Shown piece after piece: positions 1-12,359 of a stretch of DNA of 64,000 nt. Every line of letters begins with the position of its first letter. The stretch's first letter is position 1. The position numbers and the translations under genes are program-made. The notes under the pieces are model-generated. The model worked only from the letters and a program-made list of their open reading frames with translations, searched no databases and was not told the origin of the DNA. Origin of the DNA: Eretmocerus hayati (taxonomy: Eukaryota > Arthropoda > Insecta > Hymenoptera > Aphelinidae); the NCBI GenBank assembly GCA_029851415.1, contig CM056744.1, positions 89,329,907 through 89,393,906 on the forward strand. The letters run 5' to 3'.

Positions 1-313
1 CATTTCTTCAAGCTATATGGCATTTATTCTCAAATGAATTAACTTTGCAAATATTTTCGCCATGCGAAAATTAAATTTACTCGTTATTTTTTTCAAGGAA
101 CCGAAACGCTTTAGGTCGAAATGGATTTTTACTGTACGAGCCGAGGTACGAGCTCGTGAGAAACACTTCATGTCTAAATTTTAGAGTCATTGTGATACTT
201 ATCGCTGCACCTCAAAACTAGGTGTGGATAATGAAATCGTAAATGTGAGCTCGACTCTGTGACTGTCAAATCGAATATTCTTCATTTCATAATCTAATTC
301 AACTCGAATCTAT

Positions 314-592
314 TAACGCTCAGAGATCAGTATTTGTACAAAAACTCAGAAGTCTGGACTTGTATTTACCACTTCATGTAGATCTTCTCATTAAAAAACC
401 CACTCCTGAAATATGCAAAGCACTCCTTCTGTATTTAAAAGAATGCAACATCTCAATATAGGATCTAAGAATTATATATAGTGAATTTGAATAATTCAAC
501 CATATGTATTTTTGATATGAATGTACCCACTGTATCAGCAAAATAATCTCAAACGAGATTGGAATTGCTTAAATAAATAAAAAAAAAAAAAA
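314..592 (+). mobile_element. 5'-truncated non-LTR retrotransposon (LINE) fragment
   Basis: The insert is bounded by a perfect 13-base direct repeat, aactcgaatctat, at 301-313 and 593-605. It ends in an A-rich tail (aataaat then about 15 A), the signature of target-primed reverse transcription. Reading from 315, 48 codons stay open to a TAG at 459-461 and end in LLLYLKECNISI. Such a hydrophobic-charged ending resembles the C-terminus of Jockey/R1-type reverse transcriptase ORF2, but that family call is inference. About 130 bases of 3' UTR follow before the tail. The intact target duplication suggests a fairly recent insertion. It is far too short to be autonomous. Confidence 0.75.
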
Positions 593-605
593 AACTCGAA
601 TCTAT

Positions 606-1936
606 GATTCAAAAATGTTCGGTGATAATAGCTATGATGCTTCTTATCAAGAAGTTGATCTTAACCGAGAACCTTGAAAAAAGTTTCCAGGATTGTCAAT
701 TGTCCATATCTATCAAGGACAAGTCTTTCACGTTTAATCCAAAAAGTGGTTTCAAAATTCATGCTAGCTGATCGAGAAGCTATATCGATACTCATCGCAG
801 ATGTTAGCCTCGCAGTTTTTTCTATTCCTCTATTTTTTTCTTAACCTAGCTGCTGATCAGTCTTCGCCGCTTTTTCTACGAGATGAACGAAATTACCCGA
901 TTAATTTTTTTATCAGTGTCATAACATGGGTTATTATCATTAACCAGTTGTAATTGAATGAAAATAGTGTATTACGGGTAGTAGGGAGCGCAAAATGGAT
1001 CACCCTGTCTCAAACAGCGAACACGAGGGTAAGTGATCCTCATTACTCGTCGTTACTTGAGTTGCTGAAAATGTGTTCCGGTATGCCAAAAAAGCGAATT
1101 TTCCGTAACTTTTTATAAACAGAAAACTCTTGACTGAGTGCTCCCATGATACTTACGTGTCTGAATAATGGGATTTTCGATTTGAATTTTATTCTTTTTT
1201 TCTACGCTTTTATTTTTTTTCTTCGCTTTTATTTTACTTCACCGTCTCCCCTCCTTACGAACACCCTTCCCTTTTCCACGAATTCCGGCGTTTTTTCCTG
1301 GAAAATTTGAATACCGGATAAGTGTTGATGTGTCGGTGTGAGCTATTTGGGCGGGTTTTTACCCTCTCTACGGTGAACTTTTGGGTAATTGGCTGTGCAC
1401 CGCGATTCCGCGTCGCCACTCCGCCCCCTGCCGAACTTGTCAAAACCTGATGCATCGTCGCTCGCAAGTACCTGCAGTATTTAGCGATCGTTAGTAAGAA
1501 GAAATGCACATATCGTCATCTTTTCTATGAGCGCAGTGGCATCATTGATCTCCAAACGTTTCAAATCGTTTCGATCGCGGGCAGCGCGTCGAACTCTTTC
1601 GCGGTCGGTTTTCACAATACGTACACAAATTCGCGAATACCCCATGCAACACTCCACAATTTTTTTCAACATTCCTAATCTGTGCTGTGCTATTAGAGCG
1701 ACTACCTCGGAGATTAATTGTGTGATATCAGACATAAAAAGGTCGATGAAATCGAAGAAGAGATCGTATTCCCAGAATATTTTTATCTCGAGCTTTATTG
1801 GCTTTTATGCTTAATCATTTTAGTACCAGTCAGAGCGATGCCTCAAACGCGTTTTTAACCAATTTATTCTACTTCACATGTTCAACGGTCGTCTCGAGGG
1901 TCGTTTTCAGTCAATGGGCTTAGGGGACCTTGGGGT
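606..1936. other. Non-coding stretch, nothing recognised
   Basis: Only short, compositionally random open frames occur here, on both strands, with no domain, splice pattern or repeat structure I can support. Confidence 0.5.
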
Positions 1937-1975
1937 GATGACAGACAACCCGCCACGACGCGATTGTCTGTCATC
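1937..1975. repeat. Perfect 12-bp-stem hairpin
   Basis: gatgacagacaa at 1937-1948 is the exact reverse complement of ttgtctgtcatc at 1964-1975, with a 15-base GC-rich loop. It lies just outside the inverted-repeat element that follows and may be part of a larger composite repeat. Confidence 0.7.
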
Positions 1976-1983
1976 ATCCTAAC

Positions 1984-2250
1984 TCCGAGCTCGGTGGTAA
2001 CTGTCGCGGCGCACAGTGAGAAATCGAGACGATTTCTTGGTATCTAGCACCTATGCTCTTATAGATACCTGTTCGCGACCAAAACTTTGTTGTGATTTCT
2101 CGCTGTGCGGCGCTTTGACTCGCTACGATTCTTCTGCGTCCATGTTCCTTATACATGGTGGACCCAAAGGTAGACCACCTCATTCCATGTAGCTTATGCA
2201 TGGCGAGTGACGTGAATCGCACCACCGGGACAGTTATCACCGAGCTCGGA
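1984..2250. mobile_element. MITE-like element with 22-bp terminal inverted repeats
   Basis: The ends 1984-2005 (begins tccgagctcggtgg) and 2229-2250 (ends ccgagctcgga) are inverted repeats with one mismatch. A second nested inverted repeat lies inside: ggcgcacagtgagaaatc near 2015 against gatttctcgctgtgcggc near 2095. No coding sequence and no clear target duplication are visible, so the superfamily is unknown. Confidence 0.6.
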
Positions 2251-2524
2251 ATAAAGTCGCTGGGATTGATTTCGTGAGTTTAATGTTACGTGTTTTTGAC
2301 CGGGAATCGTGCCCGTGGAGTGAGGGAAAACTCCTGAAGGGAGAAAACCTATACACCGGAAAGTTCGGCACATTTATCATGCTACTTCGGTAGCTCATGC
2401 CACTTTTCGTAAGCATAGACATAGAAATTGTAACATTTCGTGCCTCCCGCTCACGTTGCTGAGGTATAAGTGTCAACCAATCGATCAGAAAACTCAGCAA
2501 GTCGAGGTTGATTAGACCGAGATA
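2251..2524 (-). other. Possible body of a 5S-derived SINE
   Basis: This lies directly downstream, on the minus strand, of the 5S-like sequence at 2525-2607. If that sequence is the promoter head of a SINE, this would be its body. No poly(A) tail or target duplication is seen, so the reading is inference only. Confidence 0.25.
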
Positions 2525-2607
2525 GGCGGTCACCCATCCAAATACTAACCGCGCTCAACGTTGTTTAACTTCGATGATCGGCCGATCCCACCAGCCGTGT
2601 CGGTGAC
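2525..2607 (-). pseudogene. 5S rRNA-derived sequence (SINE head or 5S pseudogene)
   Basis: Read on the minus strand, the stretch contains gatcatcgaagttaaacaac, then gagcgcggttagtatttgg and atgggtgaccgcc. This closely follows the central and 3' part of animal 5S rRNA, including the internal control region used by TFIIIA and RNA polymerase III. Homology fades at both ends. The first 40 or so bases of 5S and its 3' closing stem are missing, so this is not a functional 5S gene. It could be a dispersed 5S pseudogene or the head of a 5S-derived SINE (SINE3 type). Confidence 0.7.
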
Positions 2608-4273
2608 TTTTGATCTATTCTGACCTTTCAAGAAGTTGGGTTGCCCGCACACAGGGGTAAAATGCCTGCGTAACGGAGCAGATTTAGCATTTATAGCACA
2701 GGGATTTTGCTTCATTGACGTCTCTTCTCACATAGTTCGGCACAGAACACTCATGTTAGGACCTGATCTGATAACTCTTACGTTCGATGGTCATTGGACA
2801 ACCCGGGAAGGAACTCAATATTACCAGCACGGTCCTATGCAGCTAATGTTAACACTGCTCTCTTCGTCGGCCATATTGGAAGAAGAAGCTCCTGTGCGTA
2901 GGCCACCTGGCAAGCATGTCATCAGATCCCTATAGTTATGTCACCACCGATCAATTTTCAATATCGTAAACTCATCTTCCGTTTTCAATCATTGAGTTCA
3001 TGAATAAAAAGAAATTCAGTCAAACTCTCTCCTATATTTTTTTACAATGGTGTAAGAATTAACATTGTATGCATAGAAAAACCAAGGCAGAAATCATTAA
3101 AATATTGGTGCTCGCGTGGGTTGAAAGTTCTAATTTTTTGCAATTAGTAACACATATCCCAGCAATGAGTACCTTATAAAGTTTGTCGGTCCTAACTCCA
3201 CCACAAATTTGTTGAGTAAAACTCGCAAGAAAGTGGTAATTTTGATTCGGATGTGAGGAGCAATCAATGACTGAATGTAATCTCCGCTTACCATAGTCGT
3301 TCTCATATAAGTTGGAGTATAAGCTGATGATTCCTACAGAATTCGGAGCTCGTAGATACAGATAATTTCTTAAATTTTATCAAATGATGAAACTTGTCAT
3401 CTCGAATTCCCAGAATCCATTGCGGATCCAAAGTCACTTTTTTTCTTCATCGCCAATAAATTTCCGAGTTGATTCGCACAACGGCAATCAGTGTAACACA
3501 TGTCATATTACCGATATGACAATATATCTTACATAGAGTCAGTCCGAGGATGCGTAAATGTGACCGCAAGTCGTACATACACCCAAAATCTCTGATGCAT
3601 ACATACAGTTATACAGTAAGATGTCTTGTCGAAAACACTTTCGCGCCTCGCTCCGAAAATGATGCGCTCTCGCTCTCTTTCTGATGCAATCTTCGTACAT
3701 GTATAGAGCGATACGCTCGCTTTATCGCTCGTCACGCCCGTTCATTCAACTCGCTGCATGACGTGTCGCAGCTCTCGTACAAAATAGCGGCGATGTCGTC
3801 GCTGTCCGTATAGTCGCTGCATCGTCTCTTTCATTAATATATCCGGCTTCGACTCTGAGCACATGCATCAGCCGTTGTTATTGCGTCGCAACGATATGGA
3901 GAATTCTTCAAATTTGATTGATTAAGAATGCAAATTTTTCAATGTTTTGCATGTCAAGGGTACCTCGAAATGTTTATGAATGAGCCCAGTATTTCGGTTT
4001 TGTACACAATCATGAATTCAAGCATTTTAGGACATGTAAATCCAAGAATAGAATACCTCAAACCCCTCACATGGAGCGATATAATGCTACTCGGTCGTTA
4101 TCGATGTTGGAAATCAAAGAATATTTTTTCCAATCAATCAGTTTTAATTTTGACAGGAGTCACCCGACTATACAACTCAAAAGATATATTGCTCGAGGTA
4201 TTGTAAACTGTCTACAAAAATCCACCAGTTTGGTCCCCTTGGAGGAAACTAGCCGTTAAATGCATGGATTCTT
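2608..4273. other. Non-coding stretch, nothing firm
   Basis: A 99-codon open frame at 2636-2935 (plus) starts at a TTG and has no recognisable domain. The segment 3640-3900 is CpG-rich (repeated cgctcgc/tcgctcg) and could be regulatory, but no specific site is supportable. Confidence 0.4.
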
Positions 4274-4656
4274 CGTTATGGAGATAACGAAGCAATCAGT
4301 TTTTCCATTTCTTCAACCTCTTTGTCGATCCCATGACCCATTCAAAAATTATCGTGCTGCAGGATTTCGACGTAAACTTTCTCATATCTTCGAGAATGTC
4401 TTGGAAGTTTGGTGACCTTGAAAGTTTATCTCTCAAACAATCCTATTTTCCACGAGAAGTTGAAGAAACGCTCATTTAGGTCATATCTCAGAAAAAAATC
4501 TGATAGTATATTCTCAAATATCAGAGAATTTCACGTCGAAATCATGCAGCAAGATGACTTTTGGAAGAAATCCTGGGATTGAAATGACGATTACAGGCTG
4601 AGGATGAAAGGGATGGAAGGGATGAAAGAACGCATTGCTCCGTTATCTCGATAAAA
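4274..4656. mobile_element. Diverged foldback (inverted-repeat) element
   Basis: The segment 4351-4399 (with tgatttcgacgt-like core ggatttcgacgtaaactttc) pairs with 4508-4555 on the opposite strand. The outer ends gagataacgaagcaat near 4281 and attgctccgttatctc near 4634 pair as well. The arms are imperfect and show indels, as in an old MITE. There is no coding content. Confidence 0.5.
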
Positions 4657-7600
4657 GTGCTCTCTTGTAGGGCTTTTTAATATGCCATCGCTATAGTAAA
4701 ATGAAGCGGAAGGCTCCGAACGAGTTTCGTCCTCCGCCTGCAGCTGAGTAAAAATCGTAACCCGGTCTCATCAGAGCAGGGCTGAGATTGTAGACGGTTG
4801 CCCTTCCATCCAGACGCGGTGTAAAGAAGTCTGTTATATATGGTACATGTGCGTTTGTGTGCGCTTGCGAGAGGGATGCGGAACGAGTAGCCACCTGGTG
4901 GCACACCCAGAATCTTCTTACTCTACCGGTTACCAACGCTATCTTGCGGTCAAATTGGTTTATTGTAAATATTAAGTCACCCTCATGATGCAGAACGACG
5001 TGCGATATACCGCCAGAGTGCGATATTGAGCTCACAAAGTTGTGGAAAAATTTTTGTCATATCATTCTAACCTATAAATGACCCTTTGAAACGCGGTTAC
5101 AGGATTCTCATCATGAAAAATCATGATTGCCCTATGCTTGCAGGCTCATCGGGTGTCTTCACTCCTTCCCGCGCTTCGCCAGGGAAAAAGTATAAGCTTT
5201 CCAAACATGCACCCGAGTTGCGCGTACGCGCCCAGGTCAATAATGTACTGTTTAGTCATAATTAAATGATTCCCTTAACTCTTTGAGCTTAATTCTGCAC
5301 CCATCTCGACGAAATTTTTTTTTCAACTTGTAGAAAAATACTTTGCAAGTAGTGGCTGCATTATTGGTTTCCTTCCTCCCTCTTTTTGAAAGCTGTTGTG
5401 GGTAATATACCAATTTGACCCCTAGAGGCGCTATTGTCGATTTTCAAATGCTGGAGGACACTCACAATCCATGTAATCATGAGTTTTCTCTCTTAGTTCG
5501 TAACTCGAGTAAAAACAATCATACTGATAAATTCTTAGGGGGAAAAATTTGTAGATTATCCTCGAGATTATCAGAAGATTCTCAATATCTTTCGAGTTTT
5601 CATGATCAGATGACGCCTGATAAAATTCGGTGGATGACTCTTTTGAACTCAGAATGTCGATGAAAACCGAGGGAGATGCTCTTTTCAAAATCGTCTCATA
5701 GGACGAAGCGTGTAGTAGGAGTCGTCGATTTACTGAAAGTATCCATCATCCATTATTTTTGCAGGGTGCTAATTATTTTGAGATAAATCTTCGTGACTCA
5801 AAGTTTCCTCGGCTGCCCCCCCCCCCTCCCCAATAGACTTTCTCTGTATACGTTGGAAATTTATCACAATGCACTAAAAAATGGGTCAGGCAAAGGCAGA
5901 GGATCCTTATTCATCACGAAGGTCATGCGTAACCTAATGGCAGCTGATTGCATATATTCAACACATGACCGAACCCCCTCCGAGACCCCCTCCTTATGGC
6001 CTGACTATAACCCATTTCTTCACTTTGTATTTTTTTTTCTTCCATCCAATCCACATAACAAATGAAATTCTTATCAAATTTATAATCCTCCCCAAATCCC
6101 CCAACACGACTAAAACACCAAACGATTTAACACAGAGCTTGCCGAAATAATTTTGATAAAGCAGCGCCGGTAACCATGGAAACCATGAAAATCCCGTATT
6201 GTAGTAGCGGTAATGGCCTCGGGAATATAATCTCGGAAAATTCCATCGCTTGCGCTCTCTCGCGTCCGATACAAACTATACAACGGTTGCAACGCTGTTT
6301 TGCAGCATCAATAACGCCGCCGTTGCGTATTGTTGCCAAGATGATACAGAACAGAACAGAACAGAGCTTGTTTTGAGCAGTTTTGAGACCGCGTTCGCTC
6401 CTCTGATTCGCGTACATGACTGCCAGGAGATTCCGGAGGCTCTATCGCGTTCAGCCGCAAGTCTCCGTTATAACTCCCACTTATATATATTTATATGTAG
6501 GGGTATATATATTCAACTTAGGCGAGAGTAGCGGCAGAGGCACATCACCTGATGGCAATAGATAGTCTCACCCTAATTGCCTCAGTCGATGCGAGGAGCT
6601 GGTGCAAAATCTTCCCATGCCAGCAACATCAAAACAGCCTGATGCTAAGAAATTACATTGATTGCATTCGATTTTTTGCTTTTCCCTTTTTTTATACGCA
6701 TTGCAAGAGCGGTAATCAGTCTGCATTACTTTGAGGCTCGGGGTTGGGTTTGAACAAAATTGAGATGGATATTTTTTCGCTTTCGGGAAGGCGATCGATG
6801 TCGGCGCCGTAGTGTGTGCAGCATGAAGTTGAGATTAAATTTGGAAGGAGGCCGTGTTGAGCGCACCGAGCAATGTAATGTCCCGTCTTTCTGCTAATCG
6901 ACTTCCGGGATATCAGCTGGTGAATTCTAAAACTCTATCGAACTCTTTGTACGGATAAAATTCAACAAATCTTGCATTTCTGTGAATTATGAAATTCTGG
7001 TGGTAGCAGCTTGACCATTCGAAGTAGTTTCAGTAAATCGAATTTAGCTAGACATATACGTATTTTTTTCTCCAATGACATTTTCTGGAAGTTCTTTGAT
7101 ACAATAAGTTGGTCAATCTAAGATGTGTATCTCAATCTTGTGTTTCCACAAAATCGTGACCCTCGAGGTGTCCCTCGTGTCCATCAGTGTTGACGAAAAT
7201 TCTATTGAAAGAATCCCGTCTCGAATTTACTTTGAAAACATTACGGTCTCGAGTAAAGTGCAACAACTGGAAGGGAAGCCCGGAGTCTGCCGCCTTTTTC
7301 GATTTTTTCTCCTCCAGTTGTTTTGGAATCCAATTCCATAGCGCTATTCTGACACGCATTTTATTAATGCATACAAAGTTCCATGTGATTTAGTTCGGTC
7401 AAATTCGAGATATTTACGGAACGGATTCCGGTCTATCCTAATGGGCTATTCAACATGGCTGCGTGCGGCCTCCTGTTAACATAATTTGTAGAATTAAAAT
7501 GGCATTTGATCTATTTCATTGTTGAAAAATATTTGAACAAAATCAACTCAAATGAACTACGCACTACTCTCTGTAACTTTGGAGATGAGCCGTTATGATG

Positions 7601-8616
7601 GTTAATTTTGCGATTGTCGTACTACATCAACCCCCCCCCCCCCCACACACACACACACTAAACTTATTTGCCGATCCTCTCTACTCGATTTCTCTGTCTT
7701 TGATTACACTTTTTTGATAGACCAGGAAATGGGACAAGAGGCCAGATTATGATGCAAATATTGCAAATTTTAGACCAATTCCAAAATCGTTCATTCAATT
7801 CTGAAATTGATGTAACCGAGTATGTAATGGTATTCCTTTACCCGTTCGCTACTTTGTACCCTCCAGGGGACATTATCGATTTCCAATAAATCGTGATAGT
7901 TTTCTTGTAATGCAATGAAGAAATCTGAAGAAATTCTGAAAAATCTCTGTCACTATAAAGAACGAAAGGAAACACCAACGGGGTCTTATCATGGAATCAT
8001 GGTAGACGAAAAGATGAAAAACGAAAATTTTTCAAAATTCCAATTTTGCCATCTTTCACACCGCTTTTCGACCCGAGAAACATATTCTGATGAGAAAAAT
8101 TGGAATTATTCCCGATACCAGAGGCAATTTTTCACGGGTGTCTATGGTAGTGAACGGGTTCAAACCATTTTACCATTAGAATTTGAATAGAGATTGGGAT
8201 TAGATGAACAATTTTTTTCTTTACCAAGATGAGATTCAACGCTGCCTAACCAACTTCATGTTGTACCGCTCTACAAGTAAGTTCAATTCATTGACTTTCT
8301 TACGATGGTAGGTTCTGCGCCTGCCATGGTTGTAATGGGTAAAGGGGAATCAGGTTTTCGATTCAATATAAGTCTCATCGAATGTCTGGGTATGACCCTT
8401 CGAAGACCTCAAGTCAAACCCAGATTATAGGCATTGTATAATATCTCCAAATGATTTGTAACATCAGCTGAAGAGACATCGAGTAAAACTCAACGCAGTC
8501 AATCATATAATATATTATGGCTAGACAATTTCCAAGATTTTCATCAACAGGCGCATTCCTGAAACAATTCTCGTTAAGTTTTTGATAGAGAAATACTGGT
8601 AATTGAAAATTAAATA
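4657..8616. other. Non-coding stretch with simple-sequence runs only
   Basis: No gene is supportable. Present are an 11-C tract near 5816-5826, a short agaac tandem at about 6350-6364, and AT-rich unique-looking DNA. Open frames are all under 100 codons, overlap in several frames and show no domain. Confidence 0.45.
7631..7658. repeat. Compound microsatellite C14-(AC)7
   Basis: Fourteen C are followed directly by AC dinucleotides. The same compound arrangement recurs at 22373-22402. Confidence 0.95.
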
Positions 8617-9025
8617 CAGTCAAGCTTGTCTAATTTGGGCACCTTTGGTTCCACTCTAACTCGCCCATAATAGCCAGGTGCCCGAAATATACACTGGTAT
8701 TCATAGTCGTTATAACCCGAGAGTTAAGAATTGATTCGCGAATTAGGCGTTGTAATCGGCGTGGCAGAAAATGAACCAAAATCTCTTCATTCACCTCACA
8801 TCGTCCAAGTGCAGCAGAACACCACAGACTTGAACTCATCTTTTGTCCACGCCGATTACAGCGCCTAACCCGCGGATCAAATCAATTCTTAAGTCTGGGG
8901 TTATGGCGACTATGAATACCAGTGATATAGAGTGAGATCACCGTTGGAGACAATGGAGAAATGAGATTTGGTTCCCCGTGGAAGTGCCCATAATTGGGAG
9001 GTGCCCATAGAGACAGGTTTTACTG
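8617..9025. mobile_element. pogo/Tigger-like MITE
   Basis: Both ends begin CAGT followed by A/C-rich sequence (left cagtcaagcttgtc, right end reading inward cagtaaaacctgtctc) and both are flanked by TA. That is the usual termini and target site of pogo-type Tc1/mariner elements. Inside is a long inverted repeat: actggtattcatagtcgtta near 8692 pairs with the segment ending at about 8922, giving arms of roughly 72 bases. The sequence gggcacc is conserved near each end. There is no transposase frame, so it is a non-autonomous deletion derivative. Confidence 0.75.
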
Positions 9026-9361
9026 TACTTAGAAACACGTTTCGTTGCATGGGTCTGATTGGAATTATATGAGTGATTCCGCCGAGGATGGGATTTTTCG
9101 TGTTCCAAGCTCCCCAAAGTTTGTATATGGGTTGGAATGTGCATTGTAACCATTTTTTGGGTGTATTCTATCAGTGTTCTACTTTTTAAAACGCATTTTT
9201 GATAGTTTTGGAGACGAGCCTAACGCCCCCGTCGTATTTTGTAGTGCTTGATAAAGGTTCAAAATGTCAATTCCGTCCTCTGTTGACAACCCAACTTCGA
9301 TTTTTGACTTCATCACGATGCATATGCTGAGTCAAAAATCCCTATGAGGGTGCGTCCAAAA

Positions 9362-9625
9362 ATATGCCTATGCAGTGCACACTGCGCATATGCACTCCAT
9401 ACGTGCACATGTGCAGCTCATCAAATTTCAGCCGAAACCAGACGAAACTCATCGATTTCTGCTTTGGATCACCTGGTAAAGCAGGAAAGACACAAACCGA
9501 TTCAAATCAAAAATTCTCTGGTGTGAGCTCTTCCAATCTTTGCTCAACTTCGATGAGCTGCACATGACATGACACAGTGCAGTGCATATGTGCATGCAGT
9601 GTGCATTGCATATGCATGTATATGC
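9362..9625. repeat. Inverted repeat with gcatatgc-rich arms
   Basis: The arm at 9362-9423 (tgcagtgcacactgcgcata and onward to gtgcagctcatc) pairs with 9551-9625 (gatgagctgcacatg and onward). The arms are rich in tgcata/gcatgc alternation and so are also partly self-complementary. A central spacer of about 125 bases is unique. It is probably a degenerate foldback element. Confidence 0.6.
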
Positions 9626-10639
9626 ATAATTTGTTTACACACTCTAATGTAGCTATGCACTTAAATGTTCAACACCTCAAATAACATAATGAACCACTTT
9701 GCGAATCAAAATTAAATCCTCAGCTCACGCACGGCCATCCGACATTTTGAAGACGGGTTTGCACCGAAACTGCTCCCACAGCACTAATTAACTCCGCAAA
9801 GTCCGAAATTGTCCATTAAACCTTTTTAACCAATAAGGTTAATTGATTTCTAGATACCGAAATACACCTAATCCATGTGCAACAGGAGCCGGAAACTCTA
9901 ACCCGCATCCGAGCGCACCACATAAACGTGTTTGAAAATATGGCGTACAAAACTTTTTGTCCTTTCGGTCCCTAATGTCCCTTCTGTAGATGTTCTGTGA
10001 TCTCCATGCTGTGCTCCTCTCTGGCCTGCTATATCGCTGTGTAAAACACAATTTCTTGTTGTATTTGATTGCATTAAAGAAAATCTATGCGGGAGAGAGT
10101 CTACTATTAGTTGCCGCGCCTTAGGAATACTTTATGAGGCGAAAAGTCAATTCCATCCCCTCCACAATCACTTAAACTTAACATATCTTTTTCTAGGTTT
10201 AATTCTGAGATACGTAATTCTAGGTACTTCTATTTTGTGCTGGAACAAACGAAAATCAAGTGCTATACGAGCCACTGGAACTCATCTGGGACTGAAATAA
10301 TTTTTTGACCCAAATCACTTCTCGTGACGATTTTGGCCCCAATAAATCCCACTTTCGGCGGAATCACCCAGATATATTCAAACTTGACAATTACATTTGC
10401 ACTTCTTGGTCTTTTGTGATGAGCAATGTTTAAAGTCGCATATTTTGGATAGTCAGCAACGGAAACGCAAGCTCAACAATCAAATGATGCACAGGGCGGA
10501 TGAATCCACCGAGAAAAAGGAGTAAAAAGTAAAAGAGTGCAGTAGCGCAAACAGCTGATAAGCCACTCCGACGAAACACTTGGCATTCGAAACGGACGTG
10601 CGGACTCGGCTTTATAAGATGTGTCGTAGCCGGTTCACC
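9626..10639. other. Non-coding stretch, nothing recognised
   Basis: Only small overlapping open frames occur, with no domain or repeat boundaries. Confidence 0.45.
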
Positions 10640-11156
10640 CATTTCCGCAAGTTCATAAATAGACTAGTCCCTTGATACACTGCGAATGGTCAGTTCATAA
10701 ACTGCCAGTCAGTATATCAAATATACGCTTCTACGGTGGTTTCGCATATATTGCCTAGTCAGTTCATAAATTGGTCAACCAGTGTATAAACGGACGAGAA
10801 GTCGGTCCACCGTTTGTTTAGCGTGTGTACAGCTTAGGAAAACGGACATTGGATTAAAATACACAATTATCAACAGAATGTCACGCAGATTCATATAGCT
10901 GATGATTGTGATTAGCTTATTTCATTCACACTTCATCGCAACCCACGCACTACACGATATTCTCAAATAGTGCTTGCTGCACAGTTACATTTCTTAATGT
11001 CTTAGCCACTACTGGTCAATTGTGCTCCTCTCAGAGTCAATAACCGATCCAGATATTGAAAACATCATCAGCGAAGCGCACAGCTTCAGAACCAGAAAAA
11101 GCGAAGAAAAAGTGTATCTTGAGTAATTTGGTAGATTTTTCGTCCTTGATGGTTCA

Positions 11157-11257
11157 TATATAAGTTGATTATGTGGTCTCATCGATCTTGAAGGACGGAT
11201 ATCGTAGCGCGGATATCGTCCTTCAAGATCGATGAGACCAAATAATCAACTTATATA
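11157..11257. repeat. 47-bp-arm hairpin
   Basis: tatataagttgattatgtgg at 11157 onward through the cgatcttgaaggacg segment is mirrored, with few mismatches, by 11211-11257. The loop is only a few bases. The 13-mer aaaaagtgtatct occurs at about 11108 and again right after the hairpin at about 11257, so the insert may be flanked by a duplication. It is a precursor-like stem-loop, but no known miRNA is recognised. Confidence 0.75.
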
Positions 11258-12359
11258 AAAAGTGTATCTGATCTTGTAAATCACCCTTTGACGATTTTGC
11301 CATCTTCCATTCTCGCTTTATACAACACGGTTTTTATAAAAACGATGATATGAGCTAAATTTAATATTGTGACCGGTCAAGTATTGGTACAAAAAGGGTC
11401 ACACAGTCACCTATACTAAGCTTTAAATAATCGAAAAATTCCGTGATGAACGTGAAATCATCTTCTCTGCAGCTAGTTTCTGACGTCTTTAACGATCGTC
11501 TTGAGCCTCGGGCAAATTTTTTTCTAATGAGCATATATTTAGGAATATATTCTGTTTTCCAATATAAAACTCCAGGACCACTATGCATGACGGATTGAGT
11601 CTATTTGCATTCTGCTATTGCCACCACGGCGTGTGATTCGATCCGTTACAATATCACCGTTTGAAGCACTTTTTCGCGAGCACACGTCTAGCACGACACA
11701 ATCGCGATTGTCGTATCCGCGGACAAGACACTTTTCCTTTACCTCTATATCCCTGTCTCATGGCCAGTGCTTGTATGACATTCCAGCAACATATCGGAAC
11801 ATAATTCATCAACCCACAACAATAAAATCATCATATTATCATCACTATCTTCTCTTTTTTTCACTATTCTATTGGTCTACGCTCCAATATGCACGAGCTT
11901 GTAATTTTCCAAAATATAAGATAATGAGTTGTCGCGTCGCCATTTTCTGTCCTTCTTTTTTAAAAAATGGATCACCTTCTCCAATTGCTGACGATCCCGT
12001 GAAATCATCAATAGTTGCAGAAGGTCACATACGGCTGTTTATGCCGAGGTTTATGCCTTTGGCATCTGTTGCAAATTTTAGTATCAATCCAAAGTCGACA
12101 CGGTCAAGTACTTAATTTTGCGGGGACATGTCGAATCACAGCATCAAACTAACTTGGCTTCCAATCTATACATGTCTGCTGACATACCTAAATAATCATT
12201 TACAGAATCAAATTCTCACGCACTTATACTCGTTGAAAAGTTACGGCCATGCAGTTAATAAACCGTAAACGGCAGGTTGGTCGCTTACCAGTTTGTAAAC
12301 TGACTAGGCAATATTTTCAAAACTCGTGTAAGATGCCGGAGAAGCGATTCTTTAATATA

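Noticed and set aside
2636..2935. 99-codon open frame, plus strand
   Set aside because: Begins at TTG, not ATG. The sequence looks less random than most, but no family is recognised and no exon structure is visible.
11618..12115. 165-codon open frame, plus strand
   Set aside because: Low-complexity Ser/Tyr/Phe-rich composition, no domain, no splice context, and it lies inside a likely repeat.
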